From Theocolax elegans (taxonomy: Eukaryota; Arthropoda; Insecta; Hymenoptera; Cerocephalidae), in assembly GCA_026168455.1 (NCBI GenBank), contig CM047430.1, forward strand, positions 71,029,044 to 71,093,043: 64,000 nt of DNA. The letters are read 5' to 3'. Of this stretch, positions 48,901-62,918 are shown in pieces; the first letter of the stretch is position 1, and every line of letters starts with the position of its first letter. The position numbers and the translations under genes are program-made. The notes beneath the pieces were generated by a model. That model searched no databases, was not told the DNA's origin, and saw only the letters and a program-made list of their open reading frames with translations.

Positions 48901-51900
48901 ACAATCCAGCCAGGCGTGCAACGAAATCAAAAATTTCCAAAATACACATAAGAATACATTCCAATTCATTCCAGCCGGCCGTGAAACGGAAAACGAAAAA
49001 TCTTCAAAATATAGACGTTTTGGCCGGTTATATGCATATATTTACACATAAAAATACATCGCATTCAAAATAGCCGGTCAGAAAACGAAATCGAAAATAT
49101 TCAAAATATAGACGTTTTGGCCGGTTATATGTGTGTTTTTAGATACAAAATTGCATTTGAATTTGATCAACCCGGCACACGAGCAAAATAAAAAATTTTG
49201 AAAATATCGACGTTTTGGCTGGTTATATATGTGTTTTTAGGCACAAAAATACATTTTTCTATGTTCAACCCAGCAAACGAGCAAAATCTAAAATTTTGAA
49301 ATTTCGACGTTTTGGCGGGTTATATACATGTATTTACACATAAAAATACATTCGAATTCAATCCAGTCGGCCGTGCAAAGAATTCGATAATTTTCAACAT
49401 ATAGCTGTTTTGGCCGGGTATATGCATATAATTTACTTATAAAAAAAACATTGGAAATCAATCTATCCGGCCGTGCAACGAAATCGAAAATTTTCAAAAT
49501 ATCGACATTTTGGCCAGTTATATGCATGTATTTACACATAAAAATACATTCCAATTCAATCCAGGCGGCCGTGAAACGAAATCGCAAATTTTCAAATTAT
49601 AGACGTTTTGGCCGGTAATATGTGTGTTTTTACGCATAAAAATGTATTCGAATTGTTCAACCCGGCAAACGAGCAAAATCTAAAATTTTGAAAATATCGA
49701 CGTTTTGGCGGGTAATATGCATCTATTTTTACATATAAAAATACATTCGAAAACAATCCAGCAAGTCGTGCAACGAAATCGAAAATTTTGAAAATATCGA
49801 CGTATTGGCCAGTTATATGCATGTTTATACACATAAGAAAACATTCCAATTCATTCCAGCCAGCCGTGAAGCGAAAACGAAACTCTTCAAGATATAGACG
49901 TTTTGGCCGATTATATGCATATATTTACACATAAAAATACATCGCATTCAAAATAGCTGGTCATGCAACGAAATCGAAAATTTTCAAAATATAGACGTTT
50001 TGGCCGGTTATATGTGTGTTTTTAGGCACAAAAAAGCATTTGAATTTGATCAACCCGGCACACGATCAAAATCAAAAATTTTGAAAATATAGACGTTTTG
50101 GTTGGTTATATGTGTGTTTTTAGGCACACAAATGCATTTTTATATTTTCCACCCGGCAAACAAGCACAATCTAAAATTTTGAAATTTCGACGTTTTGGCC
50201 GGGTATATGCATATATTTACTTATAAAAATACATTCGAAATCAATCTATCCGGCCGTGCAACGAAATAGAAAATTATGAAATTTCGACATTTTGCGCGTT
50301 ATATGCATGTATTTACAAATAAAAACACATTCCAAGTCAATCCAGGCGGCCGTGAAACGATATCGAAAATTTTCAAAATATAGATGATTTGGCAGGTAAT
50401 ATGTGTGTTTTTACCCATAAAAATGTATTTGAATTTGTTCAACCCGGCAAACGAGCAAAATAGAAAATTCTGAAAATATTGACGTTTTGGCCGGTTATAT
50501 GTGTGTTTTTAGACAAAAAATGCTTTTGAATTTGGTCAACCCGACACACGAGCAAAATCAAAAATTTTGAAAATATCGACGTTTTGGCCGGTCATATGTG
50601 TGTTTTAAGGCACAAAAATGGATTTGAATATGCTCAACCCGGCAAACGAGCAAAATCTAAAATTTTGAAATTTCGACATTTGGCGGGTTATATGCATGTA
50701 TTTACACATAAAAACACATTCCAATTCAATCCAGGCGGCCGGGAAACGAAATCGCAAATTTTCAAAATATAGATGTTTTGGCCGGTTAATATGTGTGTTT
50801 TTACGCATAAAAATGTATTTGAATTGTTCAACCAGCAAACGAGCAAAATGTAAAATTTTGAAAATATCGACGTTTTGGCGGTTATACGTGTGTTTTTAGG
50901 CACAAAAATGCATTTGAATATGTTCAACCCGGCAAACGAGCAAATTCAAAAATTTTGAAAATATCGACATTTTGGCCTATTATATGTGTATTTTAGGCAC
51001 ACAAATGCATTTGAATATGTTCAATCCGGCAATCGAGCAAAATCTAAATTTTGAAATTTCGACGTTTTGGCGGGTTATATACATGTATTTACACATAAAA
51101 ATACATTCGAATTCAATCCAGTCGGCCGTGCAAAGAATTCGATAATTTTCAACATATAGCTGTTTTGGCCGGGTATATGCATATATTTACTTATAAAAAA
51201 AACATTGGAAATCAATCTATCCGGCCGTGCAACGAAATCGAAAATTTTCAAAATATCGACATTTTGGCCAGTTATATGCATGTATTTACACATAAAAATA
51301 CATTCCAATTCAATCCAGCCGGCCGTGAAACGAAATCGAAAATTTCAAAAATAGACGTTTTGGCCGGTTATATGTGGTTTTTAGGCACAAAAATGCATTT
51401 GAATTTGGTCAACCCGGCACACGAGCAAAATCATAAATTTTGAAAATATCGACGTTTTGGCCGGTTATATGTGTGTTTTAAGGCACAAAAATGGATTGGT
51501 ATATGCTCAACCCGGCAATCGAGCAAAATCTAAAATTTTGAAAATATCGACGTTTTGGTCAGTTTTATGCATGTTTTTACACATAAGAATACATTCCAAT
51601 TCATTCCAGCCGGCCGTGAAACGAAATCGAAAATTTTCAAAATATAGACGTTTTGGCCGGTTATATGCATATATTTACACATAAAAATACATCGCATTCA
51701 AAATAGCCGGACATGGAACGAAATCGAAAATTTTCAAAATATAGACGATTTGGCCGGTAATATGTGTGTTTTTACGCATAAAAATGTATTTGAATTTGTT
51801 CAACCCGGCAAACGAGCAAAATAAAAAATTCTGAAAATATCGACGTTTTAGCCGGTTATATGTGTTTTTAGACACAAAAATGCATTTGAATTTGGTCAAC

Positions 51901-54900
51901 CCGGCACACGAGCAAAATCATAAATTTTGAAAATATCGACGTTTTGGCCGGTTATATGTGTGTTTTAAGGCACAAAAATGGATTGGAATATGCTCAACCC
52001 GGCAAACGAGCAAAATCTAAAATTTTGAAATTTCGACATTTGGCGGGTTATATGCATGTATTTACACATCAAAACACATTCAAATTCAATCCAGGCGGCC
52101 GTGAAACGAAATCGAAAATTTTCAAAATATAGATGTTTTGGCCGGAAATATGTGTGTTTTTACGCATAAAAATGTATTCGAATTGTTCAACCCGGCAAAC
52201 GAGCAAAATCTAAAATATTGAAAAAATAGACGTTTTGGCGGGTTATATGTGTGTTTTCAGGCATAAAAATGCATTTGAATTTGTTCAACCAGGCAAACGA
52301 GCAAAATCTAAAATTTTGATAATATCGACGTTTTGGCGGGTTATATGCATATATTTACACATAAAAATACATTCCAATTCAATCCAGCCGGCCGTGAAAC
52401 GAAATCGAAAATTTCAAAAATAGACGTTTTGGCCGGTTATATGTGTTTTTAGGCACAAAAATGCATTTGAATTTGGTCAACCCGGCACACGAGCAAAATC
52501 ATAAATTTTGAAAATATCGACGTTTTGGCCGGTTATATGTGTGTTTTAAGGCACAAAAATGGATTGGTATATGCTCAACCCGGCAATCGAGCAAAATCTA
52601 AAATTTTGAAATTTCGACTTTTGGCGGGTTATATGCATGTATTTACACATCAAAACACATTCAAATTCAATCCAGGCAGCCGTCAAACGAAATCGAAAAT
52701 TTTCTAAATATAGATGTTTTGGCCGGAAATATGTGTGTTTTTACGCATAAAAATGTATTCGAATTGTTCAACCCGGCAAACGAGCAAAATCTAAAATATT
52801 GAAAAAATAGACGTTTTGGCTGGTTATATGTGTGTTTTCAGGCATAAAAATGCATTTGAATTTGTTCAACCCGGCAAACGAGCAAAATAAAAAATTTTGA
52901 AAATATCGACGTTGTGGCGGGTTATATACATATTTTTACATATCAAAATACATTCGAAAACAATCCAGCTTGGCGTGCAACGAAATCGAAAATTTCCAAA
53001 ATACACATAAGAATACATTCCAATTCATTCCAGCCGGCCGTGAAACGAAATCGAAAATTTTCAAAATATAGACGTTTTGGCCGGTTATATGCATATATTT
53101 ACACATAAAAATACATCGCATTCAAAATAGCCGGACATGGAACGAAATCGAAAATTTTCAAAATATAGACGTTTTGGCCGGTTATATGTGTGTTTTTAGA
53201 CACAAAAATGCATTTGAATTTGGTCAACCCGGCACACGAGCAAAATAAAAAATTTTGAAAATATCGACGTTTTGGCTGGTTATATATGTGTTTTTAGGCA
53301 CAAAAATGCATTTTTATAATTTCAACCCGGCAAACGAGCAAAATCTAAAATTTTGAAATTTCGACATTTGGCGGGTTATATACATATATTTTTACATATC
53401 AAAATACATTCGAAATCAATCTATCCGGCCGTGCAACGAAATCGAAAATTTTCAAAATATAGATGTTTTGGCCGGTTATATGCATATATTTACTTATAAA
53501 AATACATTCGAAATCAATCTATCCGGCCGTGCAACGAAATCGAAAATTTTCAAAATATCGACGTTTTGGCCAGTTATGTGCATGTATTTACACATAAAAA
53601 TACATTCCAATTCAATCCAGGCGGCCGTCAAACGAAATCGAAAATTTTCAAAATATAGACGTTTTGGCCGGTAATATGTGTGTTTTTACGCATAAAAATG
53701 TATTCGAATTGTTCAACCCGGCAAACGAGCAAAATCTAAAATTTTGAAAATATCGACGTTTTGGCGGGTTATATGCATATATTTACACATAAAAATACAT
53801 TCGAAAACAATCCAGCCTAGCGTGCAACGAAATCGAAAATTTTCAAAATATCGACGTTTTGGCCAGTTATGTGCATGTATTTACACATAAGAATACATTC
53901 CAATTCATTCCAGCCGGCCGTGAAACGAAATCGAAAATTTTCAAAATATAGACGTTTTGGCCGGTTATATGCATATATTTACACATAAAAATACATCGCA
54001 TTCAAAATAGCCGGACATGGAACGAAATCGAAAATTTTCAAAATATAGACGTTTTGGCCGGTTATATGTGTGTTTTTAGGCACAAAAATGCATTTGAATT
54101 TGGTCAACCCGGCACACGAGCAAAATCAAAAATTTTGAAAATATCGACGTTTTGGCTGGTTATATGTGTGTTTTTAGGCACAAAAATGCATTTTTATAAT
54201 TTCAACCCGGCAAACGAGCAAAATCTAAAATTTTGAAATTTCGACTTTTGGCGGGTTATATGCATATATTTACTTATAAAAATACATTCGAAATCAATCT
54301 ATCCGGCCGTGCAACGAAATAGAAAATTTTCAAAATATCGACGTTTTGGCGGGTTATATGCATGTATTTACACATAAAAATACATTCCAATTCAATCCAG
54401 GCGGCCGTCAAACGAAATCGAAAATTTTCAAAATATAGATGTTTTGGCCGGTAATATGTGTGTTTTTACGCATAAAAATGTATTTGAATTTGTTCAACCG
54501 GCAAACGAGCAAAATAAAAAATTTTGAAAATATCGACGTTTGGGCCGGGTATATGTGTGTTTTTAGACACAAAAATGCATTTGAATTTGGTCAACCCGGC
54601 ACACGAGCAAAATCAAAAATTTTGAAAATATCGACGTTTTGGCCGGTTATATGTGTTTTAAGGCACAAAAATGGATTGGTATATGCTCAACCCGGCAAAC
54701 GAGCAAAATCTAAAATTTTGAAATTTCGACATTTGGCGGGTTATATGCATGTATTTACACATAAAAATACATTCCAATTCAATCCAGGCGGCCGTCAAAC
54801 GAAATCGAAAATTTTCAAAATATAGATGTTTTGGCCGGAAATATGTGTGTTTTTACGCATAAAAATGTATTTGAATTTGTTCAACCCGGCAAACGAGCAA

Positions 54901-57900
54901 AATCTAAAATTTTGAAATTTCGACTTTTGGCGGGTTATATGTGTGTTTTTAGGCACAAAAATGCATTTGAATTTGTTCAACCCGGCACACGAGCAAAATC
55001 AAAAATTTTGAAAATATCGACGTTTGGGCCGGGTATATGTGTGTTTTTAGGCACAAAAATGCATTTGAATTTGTTCAACCCGGCAAACGAGCAAAATCTA
55101 AAATTTTGAAATTTCGACTTTTGGCGGGTTATATACATATATTTTTACATATCAAAATACATTCGAAATCAATCTATCCGGCCGTGCAACGAAATCGAAA
55201 ATTTTCAAAATATAGATGTTTTGGCCGGTTATATGCATATATTTACTTATAAAAATACATTCGAAATCAATCTATCCGGCCGTGCAACGAAATCGAAAAT
55301 TTTCAAAATATCGACGTTTTGGCCAGTTATGTGCATGTATTTACACATAAAAATACATTCCAATTCAATCCAGGCGGCCGTCAAACGAAATCGAAAATTT
55401 TCAAAATATAGACGTTTTGGCCGGTAATATGTGTGTTTTTACGCATAAAAATGTATTCGAATTGTTCAACCCGGCAAACGAGCAAAATCTAAAATTTTGA
55501 AAATATCGACGTTTTGGCGGGTTATATGCATATATTTTTACATATCAAAATACATTCGAAAACAATCCAGCCTAGCGTGCAACGAAATCGAAAATTTTCA
55601 AAATATCGACGTTTTGGCCAGTTATGTGCATGTATTTACACATAAGAATACATTCCAATTCATTCCAGCCGGCCGTGAAACGAACACGAAACCTTCAAAA
55701 TATAGACGTTTTGGCCGGTTATATGCATATATTTACACATAAAAATACATCGCATTCAAAATAGCCGGACATGGAACGAAATCGAAAATTTTCAAAATAT
55801 AGACGTTTTGGCCGGTTATATGTGTGTTTTTAGGCACAAAAATGCATTTGAATTTGATCAACCCGGCACACGAGCAAAATCAAAAATTTTGAAAATATAG
55901 ACGTTTTGGTTGGTTATATGTGTGTTTTTAGGCACAAAAATGCATTTTTATAATTTCAACCCGGCAAACGAGCAAAATCTAAAATTTTGAAATTTCGACT
56001 TTTGGCGGGTTATATGCATATATTTACTTATAAAAATACATTCGAAATCAATCTATCCGGCCGTGCAACGAAATAGAAAATTTGAAATTTCGACATTTGG
56101 CGCGGTATATGCATGTATTACACATAAAAATACATTCCAATTCAATCCAGGCGGCCGTCAAACGAAATCGAAAATTTTCAAAATATAGACGATTTGGCCG
56201 GTAATATGTGTGTTTTTACGCATAAAAATGTATTTGAATTTGTTCAACCCGGCAAACGAGCAAAATAAAAAATTTTGAAAATATCGACGTTTTGGCCGGT
56301 TATATGTGTGTTTTTAGACACAAAAATGCATTTGAATTTGGTCAACCCGGCACACGAGCAAAATCAAAAATTTTGAAAATATCGACGTTTTGGCCGGTTA
56401 TATGTGTGTTTTTAGGCACAAAAATGCATTTGAATTTGTTCAACCCGGCAAACGAGCAAAATCTAAAATTTTGAAATTTCGACATTTGGCGGGTTATATG
56501 CATGTATTTACACATAAAAACACATTCCAATTCAATCCAGGCGGCCGTGAAACGAAATCGAAAATTTTCACAATATAGATGTTTTGGCCGGAAATATGTG
56601 TGTTTTTACGCATAAAAATGTATTCGAATTGTTCAACCCGGCAAACGAGCAAAATCTAAAATATTGAAAAAATAGACGTTTTGGCGGGTTATATGTGTGT
56701 TTTCAGGCATAAAAATGCATTTGAACTTGTTCAACCCGGCAAACGAGCAAAATCAAAAATTTTGAAAATATCGACGTTTTGGCCAGTTATATGCATGTTT
56801 TTACACATAAGAATACATTCCAATTCATTCCAGCCGGCCGTGAAACGAAAACGAAACCTTCAAAATATTGACGTTTTGGTCGGTTCTATGCATTTATTTA
56901 CACATAAAAATACATCGCATTCAAAATAGTCGGACATGGAACGAAATCAAAAATTTTCAAAATATAGACGATTTGGCCGGTAATATGTGTGTTTTTACGC
57001 ATAAAAATGTATTTGAATTTTTTCAACCCGGCAAACGAGCAAAATAAAAAATTTTGAAAATATCGACGTTTTAGCCGGTTATATGTGTGTTTTTAGACAC
57101 AAAGATGCATTTGAATTTGGTCAACCCGGCACACGAGCAAAATCATAATTTTTGAAAATATCGACGTTTTGGCCGGTTATATGTGTGTTTTAAGGCACAA
57201 AAAAGGATTGGTATATGCTCAACCCGGCAATCGAGCAAAATCTAAAATTTTGAAATTTCGACATTTGGCGGGTTATATGCATGTATTTACACATCAAAAC
57301 ACATTCAAATTCAATCCAGGCGGCCGTCAAACGAAATCGAAAATTTTCAAAATATAGATGTTTTGGCCGGAAATATGTGTGTTTTTATGCATAAAAATGT
57401 ATTCGAATTCTTCAACCCGGCAAACGAGCAAAATCTAAAATATTGAAAAAATAGACGTTTTGGCTGGTTATATGTGTGTTTTCAGGCATAAAAATGCATT
57501 TGAATTTGTTCAACCCGGCAAACGAGGAAAATAAAAAATTTTGAAAATATCAACGTTTTGGCGGGTTATATACATATATTTTTACATATCAAAATACATT
57601 CGAAAACAATCCAGCCTAGCGTGCAACGAAATCGAAAATTTTCAAAATATAGGTGTTTTGGCCGGAAATATGTGTGTTTTTACGCATAAAAATGTATTCG
57701 AATTGTTCAACCCGGCACACGCACAAAATCAAAAATTTTGAAAATATCGACGTTTTGGCTGGTTATATGTGTTTTTAGGCACAAAAATGCATTTTTATAA
57801 TTTCAACCCGGCAAACGAGCAAAATCTAAAATTTTGAAATTTCGACTTTTGGCGGGTTATATACATATATTTTTACATATCAAAATACATTCGAAATCAA

Positions 57901-60394
57901 TCTATCCGGCCGTGCAACGAAATCGAAAATTTTCAAAATATAGACGTTTTGGCCGGGTATATGTGTGTTTTCAGGCATAAAAATGCATTTCAATTTGTTC
58001 AACCAGGCAAACGAGCAAAATCTAAAATTTTGATAATATCGACGTTTTGGCGGGTTATATGCATATATTTACACATAAAAATACATTCCAATTCAATCCA
58101 GCCGGCCGTGAAACGAAATCGAAAATTTCAAAAATAGACGTTTTGGCCGGTTATATGTGTGTTTTTAGGCACAAAAATGCATTTGAATTTGGTCAACCCG
58201 GCACACGAGCAAAATCATAAATTTTGAAAATATCGACGTTTTGGCCGGTTATATGTGTGTTTTAAGGCACAAAAATGGATTGGTATATGCTCAACCCGGC
58301 AATCGAGCAAAATCTAAAATTTTGAAATTTCGACTTTTGGCGGGTTATATGCATGTATTTACACATCAAAACACATTCAAATTCAATCCAGGCAGCCGTC
58401 AAACGAAATCGAAAATTTTCTAAATATAGATGTTTTGGCCGGAAATATGTGTGTTTTTACGCATAAAAATGTATTCGAATTGTTCAACCCGGCAAACGAG
58501 CAAAATCTAAAATATTGAAAAAATAGACGTTTTGGCTGGTTATATGTGTGTTTTCAGGCATAAAAATGCATTTGAATTTGTTCAACCCGGCAAACGAGCA
58601 AAATAAAAAATTTTGAAAATATCGACGTTGTGGCGGGTTATATACATATATTTTTACATATCAAAATACATTCGAAAACAATCCAGCTTGGCGTGCAACG
58701 AAATCGAAAATTTTCAAAATATAGGTGTTTTGGCCGGAAATACGTGTGTTTTTACGCATAAAAATGTATTCGAATTGTTCAACCAGCAAACGAGCAAAAT
58801 CTAAAATATTGTAAAAATAGACGTTTTGGCGGGTTATATGTGTGTTTTCAGGCATAAAAATGCATTTGAACTTGTTCAACCTGGCAAACGAGCAAAATCA
58901 AAAATTTTGAAAATATCGACGTTTTGGTCAGTTTTATGCATGTTTTTACACATAAGAATACATTCCAATTCATTCCAGCCGGCCGTGAAACGAACACGAA
59001 ACCTTCAAAATATAGACGTTTTGATCGGTTATATGCATATATTTACACATAAAAATACATCGCATTCAAAATAGCCGGACATGGAACGAAATCGAAAATT
59101 TTCAAAATATAGACGATTTGGCCGGTAATATGTGTGTTTTTACGCATAAAAATGTATTTGAATTTGTTCTACCCGGCAAACGAGTATAATAAAAAATTCT
59201 GAAAATATCGACGTTTTAGCCGGTTATATGTGTGTTTTTAGACACAAAAATGCATTTGAATTTGGTCAACCCGGCACACGAGCAAAATCATAAATTTTGA
59301 AAATATCGATGTTTTGGCCGGTTATATGTGTGTTTTAAGGCACAAAAAAGGATTGGTATATGCTCAACCCGGCAATCGAGCAAAATCTAAAATTTTGAAA
59401 TTTCGACATTTGGCGGGTTATATGCATGTATTTACACATCAAAACACATTCAAATTCAATCCAGGCGGCCGTCAAACGAAATCGAAAATTTTCAAAATAT
59501 AGATGTTTTGGCCGGAAATATGTGTGTTTTTATGCATAAAAATGTATTCGAATTCTTCAACCCGGCAAACGAGCAAAATCTAAAATATTGAAAAAATAGA
59601 CGTTTTGGCTGGTTATATGTGTGTTTTCAGGCATAAAAATGCATTTGAATTTGTTCAACCCGGCAAACGAGGAAAATAAAAAATTTTGAAAATATCAACG
59701 TTTTGGCGGGTTATATACATATATTTTTACATATCAAAATACATTCGAAAACAATCCAGCCTAGCGTGCAACGAAATCGAAAATTTTCAAAATATAGGTG
59801 TTTTGGCCGGAAATATGTGTGTTTTTACGCATAAAAATGTATTCGAATTGTTCAACCCGGCACACGCACAAAATCAAAAATTTTGAAAATATCGACGTTT
59901 TGGCTGGTTATATATGTGTTTTTAGGCACAAAAATGCATTTTTATAATTTCAACCCGGCAAACGAGCAAAATCTAAAATTATGAAAATATCGACGTTTTG
60001 GCTGGTTATATGTGTGTTTTTAGGCACAAAAATGCATTTTTATAATTTCAACCCGGCAAACGAGCAAAATCTAAAATTTTGAAATTTCGACATTTGGCGC
60101 GGTATATGCATGTATTTACACATAAAAATACATTCGAATTCAATCCAGCCGGCCGTGCAAAGGACTCGATAACATTCAACATATAAACGTTTTGGCCGGG
60201 TATATGCATATATTTACTTATAAAAATACATTCGAAATCAATCTATCCGGCCGTGCAACGAAATAGAAAATTTTCAAAATATCGACGTTTTGGCCAGTTA
60301 TGTGCATGTATTTACACATAAGAATACATACCAATTCAATCCAACCGGCCGTGAAACGAAATCGAAAATTTCAAAATATAGACGTTTTGGCCGG
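45909..60394 (+). repeat. satellite array, main block, 97-98 bp monomers with higher-order repeats
   Basis: Continuous head-to-tail monomers; for example cores at 54048, 54146 and 54243 are 98 and 97 apart. Class A reads GACGTTTTGGCCGG...TGTGTG...GGCACAAAAATGCATTTGAA...CAACCCGGCA. Class B shares the first 20 bases, then has GCATATATTTACACATAAAA...CCAGCCGGCCGTGCAACGAAATCG. A third subtype of A has ACGCATAAAAATGTATTCGAA. Larger blocks repeat at offsets of about 2607-2705 (46887/49592; 47977/50584), 1753 (53468/55221) and 2145 (56681/58826; 57169/59314). Early monomers near 46000-47000 are the most diverged. Open frames of about 60-90 codons recur in it but are by-products of the monomer. Confidence 0.95.
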
Positions 60395-60949
60395 TGTTAC
60401 GTGTGGATACACGTCACGAATGTATTAAAATAAGTAAATAGTTAGTTCGTCGAAAATGCTGACCACGCAGGTCATTAAACGGTGCCACGCGACTTCGCAA
60501 CTCGATCATCGGTGCAACCTGAAGCGCAAGGATCAGCTAAGCGCCCCTCCGATTACACTTGTATATAGGTCACCAAACTTATATAAAAGAAGACCGTAAT
60601 AAACAAACAAAGCGCGAAAAGTGAAAAGAAAAGAGAGAGGAGAAGTGACATTTTACGAGCGGATACCACACGAAGACACAGAGACACGGTATCGCCAGGA
60701 TCGTTTTCCCTAAAGCCTTACCAACCAAACGCAAGCCAACCAAAGCACATACACGGGGATTGACCTGGAAACCTGGAGAACAATAATACGACAACTCATC
60801 CACCTCTTTACGCTTGTACTCGCTGAGTTTTGGATTCAACGAGCCACGGTATCCACGAAAACGATACAGACGTTACCGTTCATACATAACAGCCGATTAT
60901 ATGTGTGTTTTTAGGCACAAAAATGCATTTGAATATGATCAACCCGGCA
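59127..60949 (+). repeat. 1969-bp-period higher-order duplication, copy 1 (includes LTR 1)
   Basis: Matches 61096-62918 base for base at a constant offset of 1969 with only a handful of substitutions seen (for example at 59410, 60284 and 60680). It contains satellite monomers plus the complete solo LTR. Confidence 0.93.
60395..60891 (+). mobile_element. solo LTR, 497 bp, copy 1
   Basis: Non-satellite insert in a monomer, starting TGTTACG and ending CATAACA (terminal TG...CA inverted repeat). The flanks are GCCGG (60390-60394) and GCCGA (60892-60896), a 5-bp target duplication with one mismatch that reconstitutes the GGCCGGTTATATG monomer core. It contains TATAAAA at 60582-60588 and AATAAA at 60598-60603, as expected for an LTR promoter and polyadenylation signal. 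No internal retrotransposon genes. Ty3/gypsy- or Bel/Pao-like by TSD size. Confidence 0.8.
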
Positions 60950-62363
60950 AACGAGGAAAATAAAAAATTTTGAAAATATCAACGTTTTGGCGGGTTATAT
61001 ACATATATTTTTACATATCAAAATACATTCGAAAACAATCCAGCCTAGCGTGCAACGAAATCGAAAATTTTCAAAATATAGGTGTTTTGGCCGGAAATAT
61101 GTGTGTTTTTACGCATAAAAATGTATTTGAATTTGTTCTACCCGGCAAACGAGTATAATAAAAAATTCTGAAAATATCGACGTTTTAGCCGGTTATATGT
61201 GTGTTTTTAGACACAAAAATGCATTTGAATTTGGTCAACCCGGCACACGAGCAAAATCATAAATTTTGAAAATATCGATGTTTTGGCCGGTTATATGTGT
61301 GTTTTAAGGCACAAAAAAGGATTGGTATATGCTCAACCCGGCAATCGAGCAAAATCTAAAATTTTGAAATTTCGACAGTTGGCGGGTTATATGCATGTAT
61401 TTACACATCAAAACACATTCAAATTCAATCCAGGCGGCCGTCAAACGAAATCGAAAATTTTCAAAATATAGATGTTTTGGCCGGAAATATGTGTGTTTTT
61501 ATGCATAAAAATGTATTCGAATTCTTCAACCCGGCAAACGAGCAAAATCTAAAATATTGAAAAAATAGACGTTTTGGCTGGTTATATGTGTGTTTTCAGG
61601 CATAAAAATGCATTTGAATTTGTTCAACCCGGCAAACGAGGAAAATAAAAAATTTTGAAAATATCAACGTTTTGGCGGGTTATATACATATATTTTTACA
61701 TATCAAAATACATTCGAAAACAATCCAGCCTAGCGTGCAACGAAATCGAAAATTTTCAAAATATAGGTGTTTTGGCCGGAAATATGTGTGTTTTTACGCA
61801 TAAAAATGTATTCGAATTGTTCAACCCGGCACACGCACAAAATCAAAAATTTTGAAAATATCGACGTTTTGGCTGGTTATATATGTGTTTTTAGGCACAA
61901 AAATGCATTTTTATAATTTCAACCCGGCAAACGAGCAAAATCTAAAATTATGAAAATATCGACGTTTTGGCTGGTTATATGTGTGTTTTTAGGCACAAAA
62001 ATGCATTTTTATAATTTCAACCCGGCAAACGAGCAAAATCTAAAATTTTGAAATTTCGACATTTGGCGCGGTATATGCATGTATTTACACATAAAAATAC
62101 ATTCGAATTCAATCCAGCCGGCCGTGCAAAGGACTCGATAACATTCAACATATAAACGTTTTGGCCGGGTATATGCATATATTTACTTATAAAAATACAT
62201 TCGAAATCAATCTATCCGGCCGTGCAACGAAATAGAAAATTTTCAAAATATCGACATTTTGGCCAGTTATGTGCATGTATTTACACATAAGAATACATAC
62301 CAATTCAATCCAACCGGCCGTGAAACGAAATCGAAAATTTCAAAATATAGACGTTTTGGCCGG
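60892..62363 (+). repeat. satellite array between the two LTR copies
   Basis: About fifteen monomers of the 97-98 bp satellite. The part from 61096 repeats 59127-60394; 60950-61095 instead resembles a monomer pair from about 59665-59810. Confidence 0.93.
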
Positions 62364-62918
62364 TGTTACGTGTGGATACACGTCACGAATGTATTAAAAT
62401 AAGTAAATAGTTAGTTCGTCGAAAATGCTGACCACGCAGGTCATTAAACGGTGCCACGCGACTTCGCAACTCGATCATCGGTGCAACCTGAAGCGCAAGG
62501 ATCAGCTAAGCGCCCCTCCGATTACACTTGTATATAGGTCACCAAACTTATATAAAAGAAGACCGTAATAAACAAACAAAGCGCGAAAAGTGAAAAGAAA
62601 AGAGAGAGGAGAAGTGACATTTTACGAGCGGATACCACACGAAGACACGGAGACACGGTATCGCCAGGATCGTTTTCCCTAAAGCCTTACCAACCAAACG
62701 CAAGCCAACCAAAGCACATACACGGGGATTGACCTGGAAACCTGGAGAACAATAATACGACAACTCATCCACCTCTTTACGCTTGTACTCGCTGAGTTTT
62801 GGATTCAACGAGCCACGGTATCCACGAAAACGATACAGACGTTACCGTTCATACATAACAGCCGATTATATGTGTGTTTTTAGGCACAAAAATGCATTTG
62901 AATATGATCAACCCGGCA
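61096..62918 (+). repeat. 1969-bp-period higher-order duplication, copy 2 (includes LTR 2)
   Basis: Second copy of 59127-60949. Identity ends at 62918/60949, within a class A monomer. Confidence 0.93.
62364..62860 (+). mobile_element. solo LTR, 497 bp, copy 2
   Basis: Same 497 bp as 60395-60891 with one difference seen (A at 60680, G at 62649). The flanking satellite is also shared, so this copy arose by duplication of the array segment, not by a second insertion. Confidence 0.85.

Noticed and set aside
60395..62860. Complete LTR retrotransposon with the two 497-bp LTRs as its ends
   Set aside because: The sequence between them is satellite, not gag-pol, and both LTRs have the same flanking monomers, so this is a duplicated solo LTR.
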